NCBI GenBank assembly: GCA_963920665.1 | Contig: OY987267.1 | Coordinates: forward strand, 1,364,001-1,428,000 | DNA length: 64,000 nucleotides | Direction of reading: 5' to 3' | Origin: Straminergon stramineum | Lineage: Eukaryota > Streptophyta > Bryopsida > Hypnales > Calliergonaceae | In this document: piece by piece, positions 36,386 to 49,444 of the stretch | Layout: every line of letters begins with the position of its first letter | Position numbering within the stretch: the stretch's first letter is position 1 | Notes under the pieces: generated by a model | What the model was told of the DNA's origin: nothing | What the model saw: the letters and a program-made list of their open reading frames with translations, nothing else | Databases searched by the model: none | Position numbers and translations under genes: made by a program

Positions 36386-39300
36386 ATGGCACCCACCACC
36401 TCCCAAGCTTCTGCTGTATGGAAAACCATTCTCCCCCCTTGGGGATTCACAAGTCTTGAGCTTGCAACGCTAGCCTTTGCGCTCCTCGCTTCCTCGGCGC
36501 TGCTGTATGTCCTTGCGCAAGCGCAGGAGCGAAAACACCGTCGTCTTCCCCCGGGACCTCGGCCATGGCCGATCGTGGGGAACCTCTTCGTGGTGGCATC
36601 CCGTCTGCCTCATCGAGCTCTGAAGGAGCTATCGGACCAGTACGGAGGCGTCATGTACCTTCGCTTAGGTATGTGCAGTGAACCTTCTGTGATTACTCTC
36701 TGTTGGTAGCTACACTGGGCACCCTTTTGGACATTGCTGTTGAAGTATAAGAGTGTGATTACTCACAGGTAATCACAAATGTAGTCAGGGAACTTTGTTT
36801 GTTTCTTTTGAATTTCAACCCTGTGCGCTTCTGAACCTGAGTCTCGAAACTGTCCATAATATTTTTCATGAATTCTGTGATTTGTGTGTTGCGAACCCTG
36901 CTGTTGCTGAGATTGGAATAAGGTCCACGGAATTGAAATTCAAAAGAAACAAAGTGCAAGAGTGTGAATACTCACGGGTATTCACGATTTCAGTCAAGGA
37001 ACTCTGTTGGTTTGTTTATAATTTCAACGCTGTGCGATTCTGAACCCTTAGAATCTTGGTGTAGAGTACGAGAACCGCCGTAGAATTTCCAACTCACGGT
37101 GCGCCAATTATTCACGGGGGCTCGGATGGGCTTTCTTTGTAGGGGAAAACATGCACAAATCTCCGAGAGTCTAATGATTAAGCTCAGTACTCTCTGTAAT
37201 CACTTACGAAATGGCAAAGTGCGTTCAATCTTGAAAAAGGAAAGATCGCCAATTGTCTCGTTGTGCGTTCAATTTTGAGGTACGGAGGGAATTGTGAGAC
37301 TAGATCATGGGGAACCACTCAGGGAAACCTATATGAGAGATTGTCCTGAATTGATTCCACGTCTTGTTGTCTAATATATATCAAGAGGAATTGCTAAGAG
37401 TGCAGCTTTCGGTTTGAGGTTTAGGATTTAGCAATTGGATTTGCAGTACCGCGGAGCTGAGTGTCGTGGAGTTTGTGTTTATGCCTGAGTGCCAGGATCC
37501 AGGCCCTACGTGGTGCTTTCAAGCGCGGCAGCGGCCAAGGAAATGACTCGGCCGTCCACCGACGCCAGCTTCTCCAATCGCCCGAGAACCCTGATCGCCT
37601 CAATGTTCTCCGACAACTACCGAACGTTCGTGCACGCCCCGCATGGTCCCTACTGGCGGCAGCTGCGCAAGTTTAGCAGCAGCCAGCTCTTTTCGCCCCT
37701 ACGTCACGCCTCCTACCAAAATGCCCGCCAACAGGAGCTTCACAACATGATGACGGTGCTGGAGCAACAGGCGGACAAGGGAGAAGCCGTCGATTTGAAA
37801 TCCTGGCTTTTCGAACTCAGCGCCAACGTCATGACTCGGATGCTAATCAACAGAAGGTCCGCAAATTCTGACCTCTGACTCTTAACTTGTTCATCAGAAA
37901 ATTAGATACCAGCACTGTCATTTGCTTCTTTCCTGAAAGTTCAGACAAATTTGCTTATTCAGAATGCCTACGGATCCAATTTTTACTAGAACTTAAGGTT
38001 AAATTCGAGTAAAGCATTCATGAAAGATCCTGGGGTAATAGATTTCGAAGTCAGCACCAACGTCATGACACGGATGCTAATCAACAAAAGGTTCGCAAAT
38101 TCTGGCCTTAGCTTAACTTGTTCAACATACCAGCACTGTCATTTGCTTCCTTCCTGAAATTTTTTAAAACATTGCTTCATCAGAATGCCTAAGGCCGGCC
38201 CCAAGTTTTACTAGAACTTAAGTTTGAATTGGCGTAAGGAATTGATGAAAGATCCTTGAACCAATCCATGGTCGCAGAGCAGAGTCACTCACTCCAGCAG
38301 GAAGTAGCTGTTGCAACACATCGTTAATTATTTTTTGGAATGGTTTTGGAATGGTTCCGTAACTTCCGTTATGGTTCCGTAACTTTGCCTTGAACTAGCT
38401 AACCTAACTTTGTAATGAAGTGCATATCTTTGTCTAAACTGTTGCAAAAACTATTGCAATCTCACCCTTCTGTACTAGTGACTGGAGGTGAGGTTTAGAA
38501 AGAGGACTACTTTCTAGAAGTTAGAAGTTATTATGTAAGTCGGACATTTCCAACACTGATATGAAGCTGAGTAGAAGTAACACCCAAGGACACAATCAAA
38601 TTCTTCTGTCATGCTTGGTATAACGAATTTGTGATGAGTTGAAGCTTTTAAACTTTACAAAGAAAGTGCGCCACGGAGTCGATGCTGCAGATACTTCGGA
38701 AGTGGAGGTGCGTCACAGGAGGAACGGGATGAGATGCACCAGTTGTTTCTGGCGGTGATGAGGGTGAGTGTGTGCGTGAATATCGGCGAATTCATTCCCA
38801 GCTTGAGCTTCGTCGCGAAACTGCAAGGCAAACACAAATTATTCGAGAGTCTCCGTGACGAGACTCTTAGAATTGTTGGCAAGATGATGGAGTTGGAGAA
38901 TCACCGAAAACGAGCCAAGGAGAGGCTGGACGACGATGATAGCTACGTGCCTGACTTCGTGGACATGATCTCCACGGCCCCTCTGGTCGATGGAACTCAT
39001 CCGTTGCCTGACCAACTTCAGATCTTGATGATTTACGTAAGACCCCAAGCCAATTTCAATGCAATTTGCAGTTTCCAAGTTTCTAAGCAGGTTTTCGTTT
39101 GATAACCAGGACAGGTATAGTTTGAAATTAATATAACTGTACTAAACTTTGCCATTTTCACCGAAATTTTCTAGTTTCATGGAAATTCCCTTACAAATAG
39201 GTGATTTTCTTAGATCATCAGTAAGTTTATTTCCCACTCAGAGATTAATCGTAGGTCACAGCTAGCTAGCTGAATTTGGTCATTTCAGTCGCAAAATCTC

Positions 39301-41019
39301 ATATTTGCTGAACTCAAAAATTAATTGGACCAGGCGTCCAAAATGTAAGTCAGGGTGGTATGTGGCACATACTAAAATGGCAAGGTTTAGAGTGCCGAAA
39401 CTGTGATGTTCTTGTGCACAAAACTCTAAAATCTTCTTGAGAGTATAGATGTAAAGTTTTGACAGGTCAAGTTGAGGTTTCGGTTGGGCAACCGCATGCT
39501 CCAATTTTCGTGCCAAACCTCTAAACTCTACTAAACGTAACTATGAGCTTTAAAGGTTTTGTTAGGTCAGTTTGAGTGTTTGCTGCATGCTCCAGTTTCT
39601 TTTGGCGACCCAAAGCTCCACAGTTGCTCAATTCCTTGTAAGATTTTTACCACGAGTACCATTTTACAGACTTTCCGCCACTGTGAGACTTGCAGGAATT
39701 GTTAGTCGGCGGAACAGAGACAGTCTCCACAACAGTCGAGTGGGCGATGGCGGAGCTGGTTGCAAATCCCGACATGATGAAGCAGGCACAGCAGGAGCTC
39801 GACGCCGTGGTGGGACACAACGGCAATGGCCGCCTCATGCAAGAATCCGATATGCCCAACCTTCCGTTTCTTTGCGCCATCGTGAAGGAGACTTTTCGGT
39901 TGCACACGCCGGCTCCTCTGGGGCTTACAAGGGCATGTACACAGGATGTGGAAGCTTGGGGCTACCAAATCCCCGCTAATGCCCGGCTCACACTGAACCT
40001 GCACGCCATCCATCGGGATCCGGAATTTTATACTAATCCTGACGCGTTCAATCCCGGGGTACCATCCTACCAATTCAGAATCTCATTTTTCATGCTGATG
40101 AGCACATTCAATGTTTGTGATTTTGCAAATCAAAGCACATGTTGTGGAAGTAAGTGTGTTTAATCTGGCTTCTTGCGATTGAGAGACAGTCTGCTTGTAG
40201 GTCGAATACTATGAATGTGAGACAAGTGTGCTGCAGGCAATGGTAGTGTGGCTAGTGTGCAGGATATTCCAGAAGAAAGGGTCAGATCAAAGCTGTCTTA
40301 AGTGGTCTGAGTGTTGATGAAAAGATGAATCCAGTGATGTTTCAGGGTTTTCAAATAGGGATCCAATGAACAATTGGTGAATTCAGTATAATATGTGTGG
40401 TGGACACATGGTTCTTGACCAACCATGGGACTATGAACTCAGTGTCTACAGTTCTCTCACAATTCTAAATGATTCAAAGATTCAAAACTGAGTTAGCTAT
40501 GAATATTCTAGTGAACGCTTGAAATAATAAGACATATCGTAATATTAAATTTTTTTGTCATATTATTGAAAACGGCTCCAAAACATGTTCATAAATTGCA
40601 AACCAAGTCTGTGCTTAATATTGTTTAGGGTTTTAGGGTTTGGGGGTTCAGGGGTTTGGTTGCTAATCCGGCATGTTGATCTGCAGAGATTCATGGACCG
40701 TCCTGAAGTGAACGCAATGTCAGGATTCGACTTCTACGAGCTGATCCCGTTTAGCGTGGGTCGACGCATGTGCCCAGGCGTGCTGTTGGGCAACACCATG
40801 GTGCACCTGATGCTGGGCAACCTCCTCCACAGCTACCACTGGTCTCCTCCGAAAGACACCAACCTAGAGCGCTTCCGGCGAGACAATCAGGAGGAAATCT
40901 TCGGCGTCACCGTGAGCAGGAAAGAGCCTCTGTTCTTGGTAGCCACGCCGAGAGACACTGTCGCTATGTCGTCGGCTTCAATGCACAAAACCCTAAACTC
41001 TAAATTCGATGCACGCTAA
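36386..41019 (+). CDS. Cytochrome P450, CYP71-clan (A-type), complete, 5 exons
   Basis: ER-anchored haem monooxygenase; substrate not deducible. Exons: 36386-36668, 37496-37856, 38691-39036, 39696-40058, 40687-41019, giving 561 residues, slightly long for a plant P450. The start ATG begins MAPTTSQASAV and precedes a hydrophobic anchor (about 22-45). Then RRLPPGPRPWPIVGNLF (proline-rich hinge), FVHAPHGPYWRQLRKF (C-helix WxxxR), ELLVGGTETVSTTVEW (I-helix), ETFRLHTPAPLGLTR (K-helix ExxR), FNPGRFMDR (PERF-like, with Gly-Arg) and FSVGRRMCPG (haem-binding Cys). The C-helix and oxygen-activation motif are of the flavonoid/phenylpropanoid-type CYP71 clan, but I do not assign a family. Intron 1 contains a 90-bp direct repeat, intron 2 a duplicated exon-2 end, and intron 4 telomere-like TTTAGGG words. 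All catalytic motifs are intact. Confidence 0.93.
36748..37050. repeat. Direct repeat within P450 intron 1
   Basis: About 90 bp at 36,748-36,838 is repeated at about 36,957-37,049, about 210 bp apart. Shared words are AGAGTGTGA.TACTCAC, GTCA.GGAACT.TGTT and TTCAAC.CTGTGCG.TTCTGA. Between them TTGAATTTC and GAAATTCAA blocks form an inverted pair, which creates a spurious open frame on each strand. Confidence 0.8.
38041..38260 (+). repeat. Duplicated P450 exon-2 end and intron-2 start
   Basis: The last about 48 nt of exon 2 with its donor (AACGTCATGAC.CGGATGC, CAGAAGGTCCGC) and about 170 bp of intron 2 recur at 38,041-38,260. The copied donor is CAAAAGGTTCGC. Included as an extra exon (38,042-38,090, 49 nt, flanked by AG and GT) it would shift the frame, so it is probably intronic debris or an unproductive alternative exon. 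Confidence 0.85.
40622..40662 (+). repeat. Short interstitial telomere-like stretch
   Basis: GTTTAGGGTTTTAGGGTTTG plus related GGGG words near the end of P450 intron 4 resemble degenerate plant telomere repeat TTTAGGG. This is short and could be the telo-box type motif common in plant genes. Confidence 0.4.
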
Positions 41020-43372
41020 GCATCACTTGAACTAACTCTTTGGAATCCTAAACAAATAGAATCTTCATGAGTAGTAAGCCAACTACTTAGAGTGGTTGGA
41101 TTAATTTCTCTCTATCACTTTTATGTTTTCTCATTTTCTTATTAATAGAGGATGAGTCTGAATGTTAGAATTATAAAGATGAGTTTCAAACCAAAATGTA
41201 TGAAGACAAATTTTCCACATTGAGAATCATTGTCCCACTCTTGGACTTGGTCACCAATTTTCAAAGTGAGCACCCTCATATGAAGAATCTGAGTGTGCCA
41301 CATGGCAAGTTCTCTTCAAATATGAGAATTTCAAATCTTGGAAGTGACTACATTAAAATCCATTGAGGTAAGAGGTCCATAAAGCACTCAGGCTCTAAAA
41401 GTGTCTTCTAGTGTAGAGGTATATTTTGCTTTCTTATTGCACAAAAAATATACAAATGGTGTACATTTCAAGAGGTGGATACTATAACCCTAGAAGGACA
41501 TTCTAGACACTAAATGTCCAATGGATGACTTCACCTAAGATTGTAGGATAGAAAAAATTGTTTTTTCATCCAATTTATTTATTCAAAGGATACTTGAGTA
41601 CATTTTCAATGAATAGTGTTGCAAAGTCCCTCATTATAGTATTCTTGACTTTTCCAAAGAAGATGATATTTAACTTAACCTTTAAAGGATGTGACCCCCA
41701 TGACCAAAGTAGTCACCAAAATTGCTTCGATTATTGGACCAATAGGTGCATTCTTTGTTACTATACTGAACAATGATGTCATCTCTTAACTACATTTTGG
41801 CTTCAACATCTTTTAAGGGTTAACCTTTGAAGGACAAACTAGTGTACGCGGAACTCATCCCTTTTGGAACTATGTGACATTGTCTACTTAAAAAAATTCA
41901 AAAATACTCATTGGAGGTCAAACTATTGTGCAAGATCTCTCCTTTTCAGACAAAATTCTAAGGATGAACAATTGCACTTTTGTCATATATATACATAGGA
42001 AGATTCTTTGTCATCCATTGGACAAAAACATCCTTAGTGTTGTTTAAGGGTTAAAAGACATTTCACTCTTGTAGTGTATTTAGACCATTTCTTGTTATTT
42101 TCTCCTGATGTGAATTTTAGCCAAAAAAATGAATTTTTTTGGATTTGAGTCTGACTACCAAAATAAATATTATCAAGTGAAATTTCTACTCCAATTATAA
42201 ATTTTGAAAAATTCATAAATTTCCATATTTTATAGCAATATGAACTTTGGGCCTATAACCATGGGTTTAATGTGACACAATAACTTTGGTTTCTAGTACA
42301 ATGTTCTACATTATAACTATACACCAATAGTGAAAATTTCAGTTTTTCTGAATATATTTTGTATTTGATATAAGTTTTCTTCATTTATTTCATAAGAAGA
42401 CCCACAATAAGTTCAATTTTTTCCAAAAAATTTGAAATTTTTATAACTTGTAGTAGGCATATGATTTAATCTTTAAAAAAAACTTTAAAATAAACTTCAT
42501 TCATATCTACTTGCAAAATGGCATCAAACAAAGTGACGGATAGGGAGGCTTGAAATCAGTGGCATGGGCATGTCCTTCTAGAGTTAACCCCTAATGACCC
42601 AAGTGACCATTTTCTCGTCTTTTTTGAGCTTTTTGTTCTCAAATTTTGAGTTTTTTTAAGAATAAAAATTATTTCTAAGAAAATCGGTTGCATTATGAAT
42701 TCAATGGCAATAGTTTCATCAAATTCCAAGTTAAACTCTACCTTGTGGAATTTTTCAAAGTTAAGTGGTATATTGTAGTTTACAATTCATTTGGGGGGGG
42801 GGGCAGTTTGGTCATGGACCAAAAGTCAGGAAAATAATGTGATTCTTGCTCACCTCAAAAAGGGCAAATCTAAGGAGTTCAAGGAGAAGATAAGTGTCCA
42901 ATTTTTTTTCTTACAAATACTACTCTCATTTCAATGACCACCATGCATTACAAGCTCTACCGTGAATTGAAAAGTTCTTGGAATGTTGTAAATTTTACAT
43001 GTACATTTTCAACTCTTTCTACTTCCACTAAGGGAAAAAGGACATCATTTCAAAATATTCTCACAAAGATATGCTCCCTCAAAGTGAGGTTGCCCCTTTG
43101 TCTCAAAAGACAGAAGTTCATCATTCATTGGCCATTTGAACAGGGTGCCAATCAATTTGTTTTCTTCACTTTAAACACAGATATCTTGCAATGTACACGG
43201 GCCAAATTTTATATGATCAGAATCAATGAAGAACATTGCATGAGTTCATTGCACCCTAAATAAAATTGGACACAAGAAAGCCTCCATAAACTTCTCAAAA
43301 CAACCTTCATAAAACATGAGGTTCAAAGAAGACACTTATTTCAGGACGAAAGGATCGGAGTGAGTTGCCTAC
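41020..43372. repeat. AT-rich region with dispersed repeats
   Basis: No gene. 41,896-42,020 pairs with 35,781-35,890. The stretches 42,060-42,600 and 42,610-43,260 are homologous to 48,540-49,190 and 47,610-48,530 respectively, but in opposite order. An 11-G tract lies at about 42,793-42,803. The lost 3' end of the adjacent dehydrogenase gene would be expected here but is not found. Confidence 0.55.
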
Positions 43373-44594
43373 CTGCGCATCGCCCGTGACGGGCACTACC
43401 TCCACTCGTTCGCTTAGTGCCGCCACTCTCCGCAATGTCTCCACATTGCACCCCACGGCAACCACGCGAGCTCCCATGGCCAGCGCCACTCGCACTACAG
43501 CCCCACTGAACGACCCTGTGGCTGGGGAGACGATCATCGTCTGTCCTGCTTGCAGTTGGATGTCTCGCAGTCCCCCGTAAGACACAAGAAGCGTCATAAT
43601 ATACAACAAGCTCTCCAGCTGGTACCCCAATCCACCCTCCTTGATACTCCCCAGCAACCGCTTCTCATTCAGCACAGTGCAATTCTCCAGTGGAACCTGA
43701 AGTTTAATTTTCCAATTTTGAAGTAGCAGTCAGCTACGATTTTCACTACAGTGATGAAGCTTCCATGAAAACATGTAGAATACAGAAGTAGCACGAATTT
43801 CTCAGCCAAAAGTAAATCAGTCACTGTGCAATTATTAAAAAAATGGTGAAATCATTGAACCCATTTGAGCACCATGAGTTCTGCAGTTCAATTCCTACTC
43901 GTTGCGGCCATAACATTCTTGAACTTCAAGGCGGGGGTCCTTCTATAGGATCAGTGTAACAAGAATAAATTCTTGTTTTGGTGGTTCACAGTACATGGAC
44001 ATAAGATCTTAGAAGCATTTATTCATGCATAAAAAGCAAAGGATCCCCTGCTTTGAAGTTCAAGAATGTTATAGCTTAGCTGTGGCAAGATGTGTCCAAA
44101 TATCCAAATTCAAAATCCGAATAGAACAAATGTTCCAAAACGTTTATAAAGAAAATGACAAACCTTGGCATATTCCGCAAACGTCGAGTCGCGCCACTCA
44201 CCGTGCATGAGCTTGCGGCTGCCGTCCGTGAATCCCTCATGCAGGCCCGACACGAAAAAGGCGCCCGTGGGGTCATCGCGGCTACGAATGTTGGTGTCCA
44301 ACAACACCATCTGCCCGGGCGCGAGCTTTGTGCTGTCGGGACCAACTGCGGCCACTCGCGCAATGGCACTGTTGCCAATCACCAGTGACGTCGGGAAGGC
44401 GTACCACTGTTGGTGCCTTGCTTGCGGGTGCCGTTATAAATCCCGCGCATGTACGGGATCACCCCCGCGGCTAGGACGCGTACCACAGGAGTGGCTTGGG
44501 GCGTGGGGATGATCTTCACTGAGGGAGGCGAGCTGGTGGAGGTAAGCACAAGAGCTCGGTGCGTTGGGGGGAGGCCGTGGTGATCGGATGCCAT
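43373..44594 (-). pseudogene. Truncated, frameshifted medium-chain dehydrogenase/reductase (zinc-type ADH-like)
   Basis: Minus-strand exons 44594-44164 and 43696-43373. The start is MASDHHGLPPTHRALVL. The GroES-like fold is visible: VRVLAAGVIPYMRGIYNGTR, then after a one-base frame change near 44,400, FPTSLVIGNSAIARVAAVGP, GQMVLLDTNIRSRDDPTGAF and FAEYAK. Exon 2 continues VPLENCTVLNEKRLLGS, GGLGYQLESLLYIMTLLVSY, TMIVSPATGSFSGAVVRVAL (Rossmann nucleotide motif) and GARVVAVGCNVETL. Exon 1 is 431 nt, one short of a multiple of three, consistent with a 1-nt deletion. A good donor (CAG/GTAGGC) ends exon 2, but no third exon for the C-terminal about 120-150 residues is found before repeats begin. 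Family: MDR quinone/enoyl-reductase-like; substrate unknown. Confidence 0.82.
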
Positions 44595-44599
44595 GGCAG

Positions 44600-46130
44600 G
44601 GAGATGCAATTCAATTTAAATTTGGATGATCTCGGGCGTTGTGTTTAATTTGTTAACAAACCTGCGATTCATGGAACAGAAATTGTGAGGAATTGGGCAC
44701 ATTTGGGAGGATTGACACCCTTTCGAAATTGTGAACTATATATGCTTGTGAACTGGGATCCACAATCAACCTTCACAGGGAGAATGTGTCACTTCCTAGT
44801 TCTCACTGTCATCCACCTTGCTCTTGTCTAGGTTTCGTCGTAACCCGTCACAAGGGCAATCCTAAAAGCTCAGCAATTGAGAGTACAAGCAGGGTGCCAT
44901 TGAGATATCCCATACTAACCCATTATAACATAGAAGTGCTCAGATCAACACTCTTATTTTCTTCTCCACGCACATCTTTCCCACTCCACTACCTGAAAAT
45001 TCATCAAGAATTGTTGACAGAAAACAAGACACAAACCCAATTTTACGATTGCGAGTCGGCCATCTCACCTGTTGTGTTTCTTCACCTCCGCACAAAGCGC
45101 CTGAGTACACCGAAACACACACCGGTTGGCTGCCTCTGAGCTACAAATGTGCGAAAACATCCTCACTACAACGAGAAAAATATCTACGCCAGATTTCAAC
45201 AAAATTTCTCTCTGTTTCATCCTCTTGGAGAACATCTGTATGTAACAATAGATAGTGCATCATCTATTTATACTTTCAAAGTCTAGTGCAGTTTGCTAAA
45301 GTCCAGATCAGCGTTCATAAGCGACAGGTACTGTGATGCAGACTTTGTTATCAGCTTTAACTTATGTTCAAGAAATTGAAGCAATCACGGTAGCGAAACT
45401 GCACCTAGTTATGACCTGTTTCCAAAACCGACCCCTACACAGTAAATTCATGCCCATTTTTCACAGATTACGACCTGTTTCTGGCCTAAAATGTTTAGTA
45501 GAGTGCTGATTTGGGGCAATTTCGTGAGTACTCTCAAGCCTTATAACCCAAGGCACTGCACCTTCACCTCTTCCTTCTCTCATGGAATTTGAAGCCCAAT
45601 TTGGATTTCTGGATCCTGGATGGTTTACTGAAATAAAAAAGTCAGGTGAGATCTTTTGATCGGTTAGACCAGTTACAATATTATAGATGCCAAGCGTTTA
45701 ATTGATTTAGAAATATTTCACCTCCCTCAGCTCGCATGTGTCGGTATTCCTCTCCATTCCAATGCATTCCAAGAGTAGAAGTGAGTGATGACAGGTGTGC
45801 ATGCTGTACAGTAAGTTACAAAAGTTTGGGCTCAGAATGTAACGGCAAAGTGTGAAGATTGAAGCCATTGGAAGACTGACCTGTCCTACATGTTCACCAT
45901 CTTCGAATAACTCCAAGGGCGCGCATTATGTTAAGTTAACGTACTGTACACCACTTGGCACTTCAGAGCTTCTCTTTCATCAGTTTCAACTGCATGTGCA
46001 CAGATTTTTATGCAGAGCAGTGTTGCTGGAAACTTCGTCCTGTCAAGTGACAAGCCGGTCACTTGGTAATAAGAGGTTGGGACTTTCCACATCTTACTTT
46101 GTCTTGTAAGGTTTGTAAGGTGTAGATCAG
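44600..46130. other. Mixed-composition intergenic DNA
   Basis: Upstream flank of the dehydrogenase remnant. Several frames of 60-117 codons exist but show no domain, no good start context and no conserved splice partners. A weak pair of ACGACCTGTTTC / ATGACCTGTTTCC words occurs at about 45,411 and 45,468. Confidence 0.35.
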
Positions 46131-49100
46131 CCTATGACCACCCAGATTTGCTATCTAGGTACCTTGGAGAAGCTATTTGTCAATTCTTGTATTTTTTAGA
46201 GGTTGAAAAGCTTGAGAGAAGTCATTTGCAAGTAGAATCAAGACATTCCAACAAGAAATGAATTTTCCATGATTTTTCAAAGTTTGTTGGGACTTAAGTG
46301 GTAAAGTGTGGGTAGACCAATGCTAAGCCATACGCTGATGTGTCCCCTCCCCAAGTGCATTGCCATGATGCTAAAGGGCTCACTTACATTCAATCCAGCC
46401 CAAAATGCAACAGCAAAGGTAAAAACACCCAAAATTGTCTAAATAAGCAATTCAACATAGTTGCACTATAACAAAACATAGTAATAAAAACAGTACTCAA
46501 ATTTGAGTGTGGTTCTTTTGACCATGTTTTTTTACATGCGCACATAGTGGGTTGTTAGTTTCTTTTGCAATTTCTTACTACAATTTTTAGAAAGTTATTA
46601 GAAAGACCTTTCCAACAGTATATTACATGCTCCAAAATTCTAAAAATTGCAATCAGAAATTACAAAAAAATTTGGCTATGCAAGTAATGGGCCTATACAA
46701 AAATGTGGTCCAAAGAAATGCATTCAAATTTGAGTGTAGTTTTTTTACCATGTTTTGCTACAATGTTGGAGGCCCCTTTTTCTAGAAAAAAATATTTTTG
46801 TAGTATTAGCAATTGAAATCATGAATTAAAAAACAAATAAAAACAAATATAACTAATTTATTATGAAAACTCAAAGCGGAACTCCTTAGGGCATTGAACC
46901 CATCATATGGCTTGGTCATAACACCTAAATCTAAAGAATCAAAGAATCAATAGTCAATCAATCACAATTGAATATGGGATTGGTCTAATTGCACTTTTTA
47001 GGACACTTTCAAGAGTAGTCTATTGTCTACTTGTCAAGAATGGATACACAAATATTTTTGGGTGTTTCCACCTTACATTTGGACCAAAATTAGTCACTTT
47101 TTCCTAGATATTGATTAGACAAGATGTACACATTCTAAAAATGAAAGTCTATGAGAGCCTAGTGTTGGTTTTTAATACAATTAGAGACAATATTTTGAAA
47201 AATTCTTAACTTATTCATATACTATCTAAACAATATATGCTAAAGCGTGTTAGAATCCTTTAACAATTGACAACAAGGCCTAATAAAAATAAATTATATT
47301 TAATATAGTCACTCTGTTCACTTATAATTAGGGTTAATTATAGGTGTACTTACTTTAGGGGTCTTTTGAAGTATTATGGGTATGTAACCTTAACATTTAA
47401 AACCTTTAAGGACTAAGAAGCCCAAATTGGATCTCATATTTTTTTAAGCAATTTTGACAAATTTATATGGGGATTTTTATTTATTTAAACCAATCCAAGC
47501 AGTATTCACTCAAGTTGATGATATAATAAAAATTTCCATTTGGATTATACCTTCTACAATCTGATCAATCAAAGTCCACAACTTAAAATCATGAATTCTT
47601 AGTATGTAGAGGATTAACCCCTAAAGGACCCTTGCCCCCTCAAGGGACAAATTGGATTTTGATTAGGTACTTATGGTCTAAATTATTTTTAGGATTTTTT
47701 AAAAAATTTCTCTCAGGTAGAAAAACACATTATATTTCTGAAAATATAATTTTTATTTCAATTGGTGATTAGGAGCAAAAGTTATGCCAAGTAAGTTCAA
47801 AACAAGAAAGACAGGTCAACCAAAAGAACTCACAAAAATTTTAAAAATTTTAATTTTAATTATTTTCTCATAGATTATATTTTTGTCTATCATGGAAAGA
47901 TTTTCTTCATTCCATTTAGATGAGTGATATGAAAATTATGGAGCATCTTGTTTTGGGGGCAATCATACCAACTTCTTGAAAAAATAATGTGTTGGATTCA
48001 TTTTTTAACTCAATTTTCATGATTTAATAATAAAAAGTTCCACATGCTTTAGGCTACTTGCTAGACAATCTCACCATTGTAATTAGTTTGTTTCCATTCC
48101 ATCTTAGAGATATCAATAATTTAGATTTCCTTTGTACCTATTTCTACATAGCAAATTATGTAAGAATGAAAATGAAGTTGTTTTTTCTAAAAACAATTCC
48201 TAGATGCTCAATTCAATTCTCCACCATAAAGTTTAAATCTCAAAAAATCTAGACTATCAAAGTTAAATAATCAAGTCAAGCAAGGTACCAAAAAACTTGT
48301 TTTCTTCACTTTTAAACGCAAATATCTTGTGATTTGTGCGGTCAAAATTTCTGAAATTTATTCCACACATTCTCATACTAGTAAGGTATGAAATCCTCCA
48401 AAAAAAACAATTTTCAAAGTTTTTTACACTTTGCAATAGAAATGGCAGCTGTGAGTGTTTTTTGACAAAAAAAGAAGCCATGGTCCTCCAAGGGTTAAGG
48501 ATGTGGGAACCAAAAACTGATTTCAAATGAACATTAGAGGATGAAGAACTATAATTTTTCATTCATTTTTTTAAATACTTCCTTCAAGAGTATGCTTACA
48601 ACCTCTAGAGATAGAAATTCCCTCAATGAGGTATTATTGATGTCTCTAGAAAAGAAGATGTTAAAAAATGAATTACAAATGATGTTTTCTCAATGTACTT
48701 TGGCAACTTTTTCTTCTTTTAGTTGTGAAGATATGAATTTAAACCAAAAAATAATCTTTTTTGGATTTGTTCTAGCTCAACTAATGAAATGAAATTAATG
48801 AAGTCTAGTTTTTATCCCATTGTTTAGAAATTATTAGAGATTCCTAAAATTTTACATTTATTGCATATTAAAGTTTGGAGTTGTATAACACCATATTTTT
48901 ACTCCACAATATTCTTTACTATTATGTATACCTATAGTGAAATTTTCAGACTTTTTCAGCTTGTTTTCTATTAGACACAATTTTTTCACTTTTTCTTCTA
49001 AAATTCATAGTAATTTCAAATCATTACAAAAAATCTGAAATTTTTTATGACATCCAAAGACATGTGATTTCATCTCAAAAAAATAAAACTTCAAAATCCA

Positions 49101-49440
49101 TTATATAGAGGGAAAAATTTGAACATACAATGTAGAAGAATTTGAAGTTTGTATGGTCATAGGCTTTGCCCTTATAGGATTAATCCATCTTTATAGAATG
49201 TTTTCAACTTCACATGGTGCAATATAGTTGTAAATTAATAAGACCTGGAGTAAATAATGTTGAATATTTTTTGAAGACAATTCAAAGATGCACCAGAATG
49301 ATAGTTTAAGATTTATTCAAGTCTTAGTATGTATCGTTATGATATTGTTTTGAACTTATTGTCATGTATAATCATGTTGTTCCTCCTCTAGAGAATGATA
49401 GAAATTTTTCTTCATACTTCATTCATACACTACTATAAAT
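46131..49440. repeat. AT-rich DNA with dispersed repeats
   Basis: No gene. A direct repeat of about 40 bp (TTCAAATTTGAGTGT.GTT) occurs at 46,497 and 46,724. 47,610-49,190 is a two-part repeat also present, with its halves in swapped order, at 42,060-43,260. TTAACCCCTAAAGGACC at about 47,612 marks the junction. Confidence 0.5.
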
Positions 49441-49444
49441 AATA

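Noticed and set aside
36759..37043. Overlapping frames on both strands in P450 intron 1
   Set aside because: They arise from the inverted TTGAATTTC/GAAATTCAA blocks inside a direct repeat and are not coding.
36386..44594. Biosynthetic gene cluster (P450 plus dehydrogenase)
   Set aside because: The dehydrogenase is a truncated pseudogene and no other pathway gene is adjacent, so co-location is not evidence for a cluster.
44786..45139. 117-codon frame
   Set aside because: No ATG at its start, no recognisable domain; likely chance in mixed-composition DNA.
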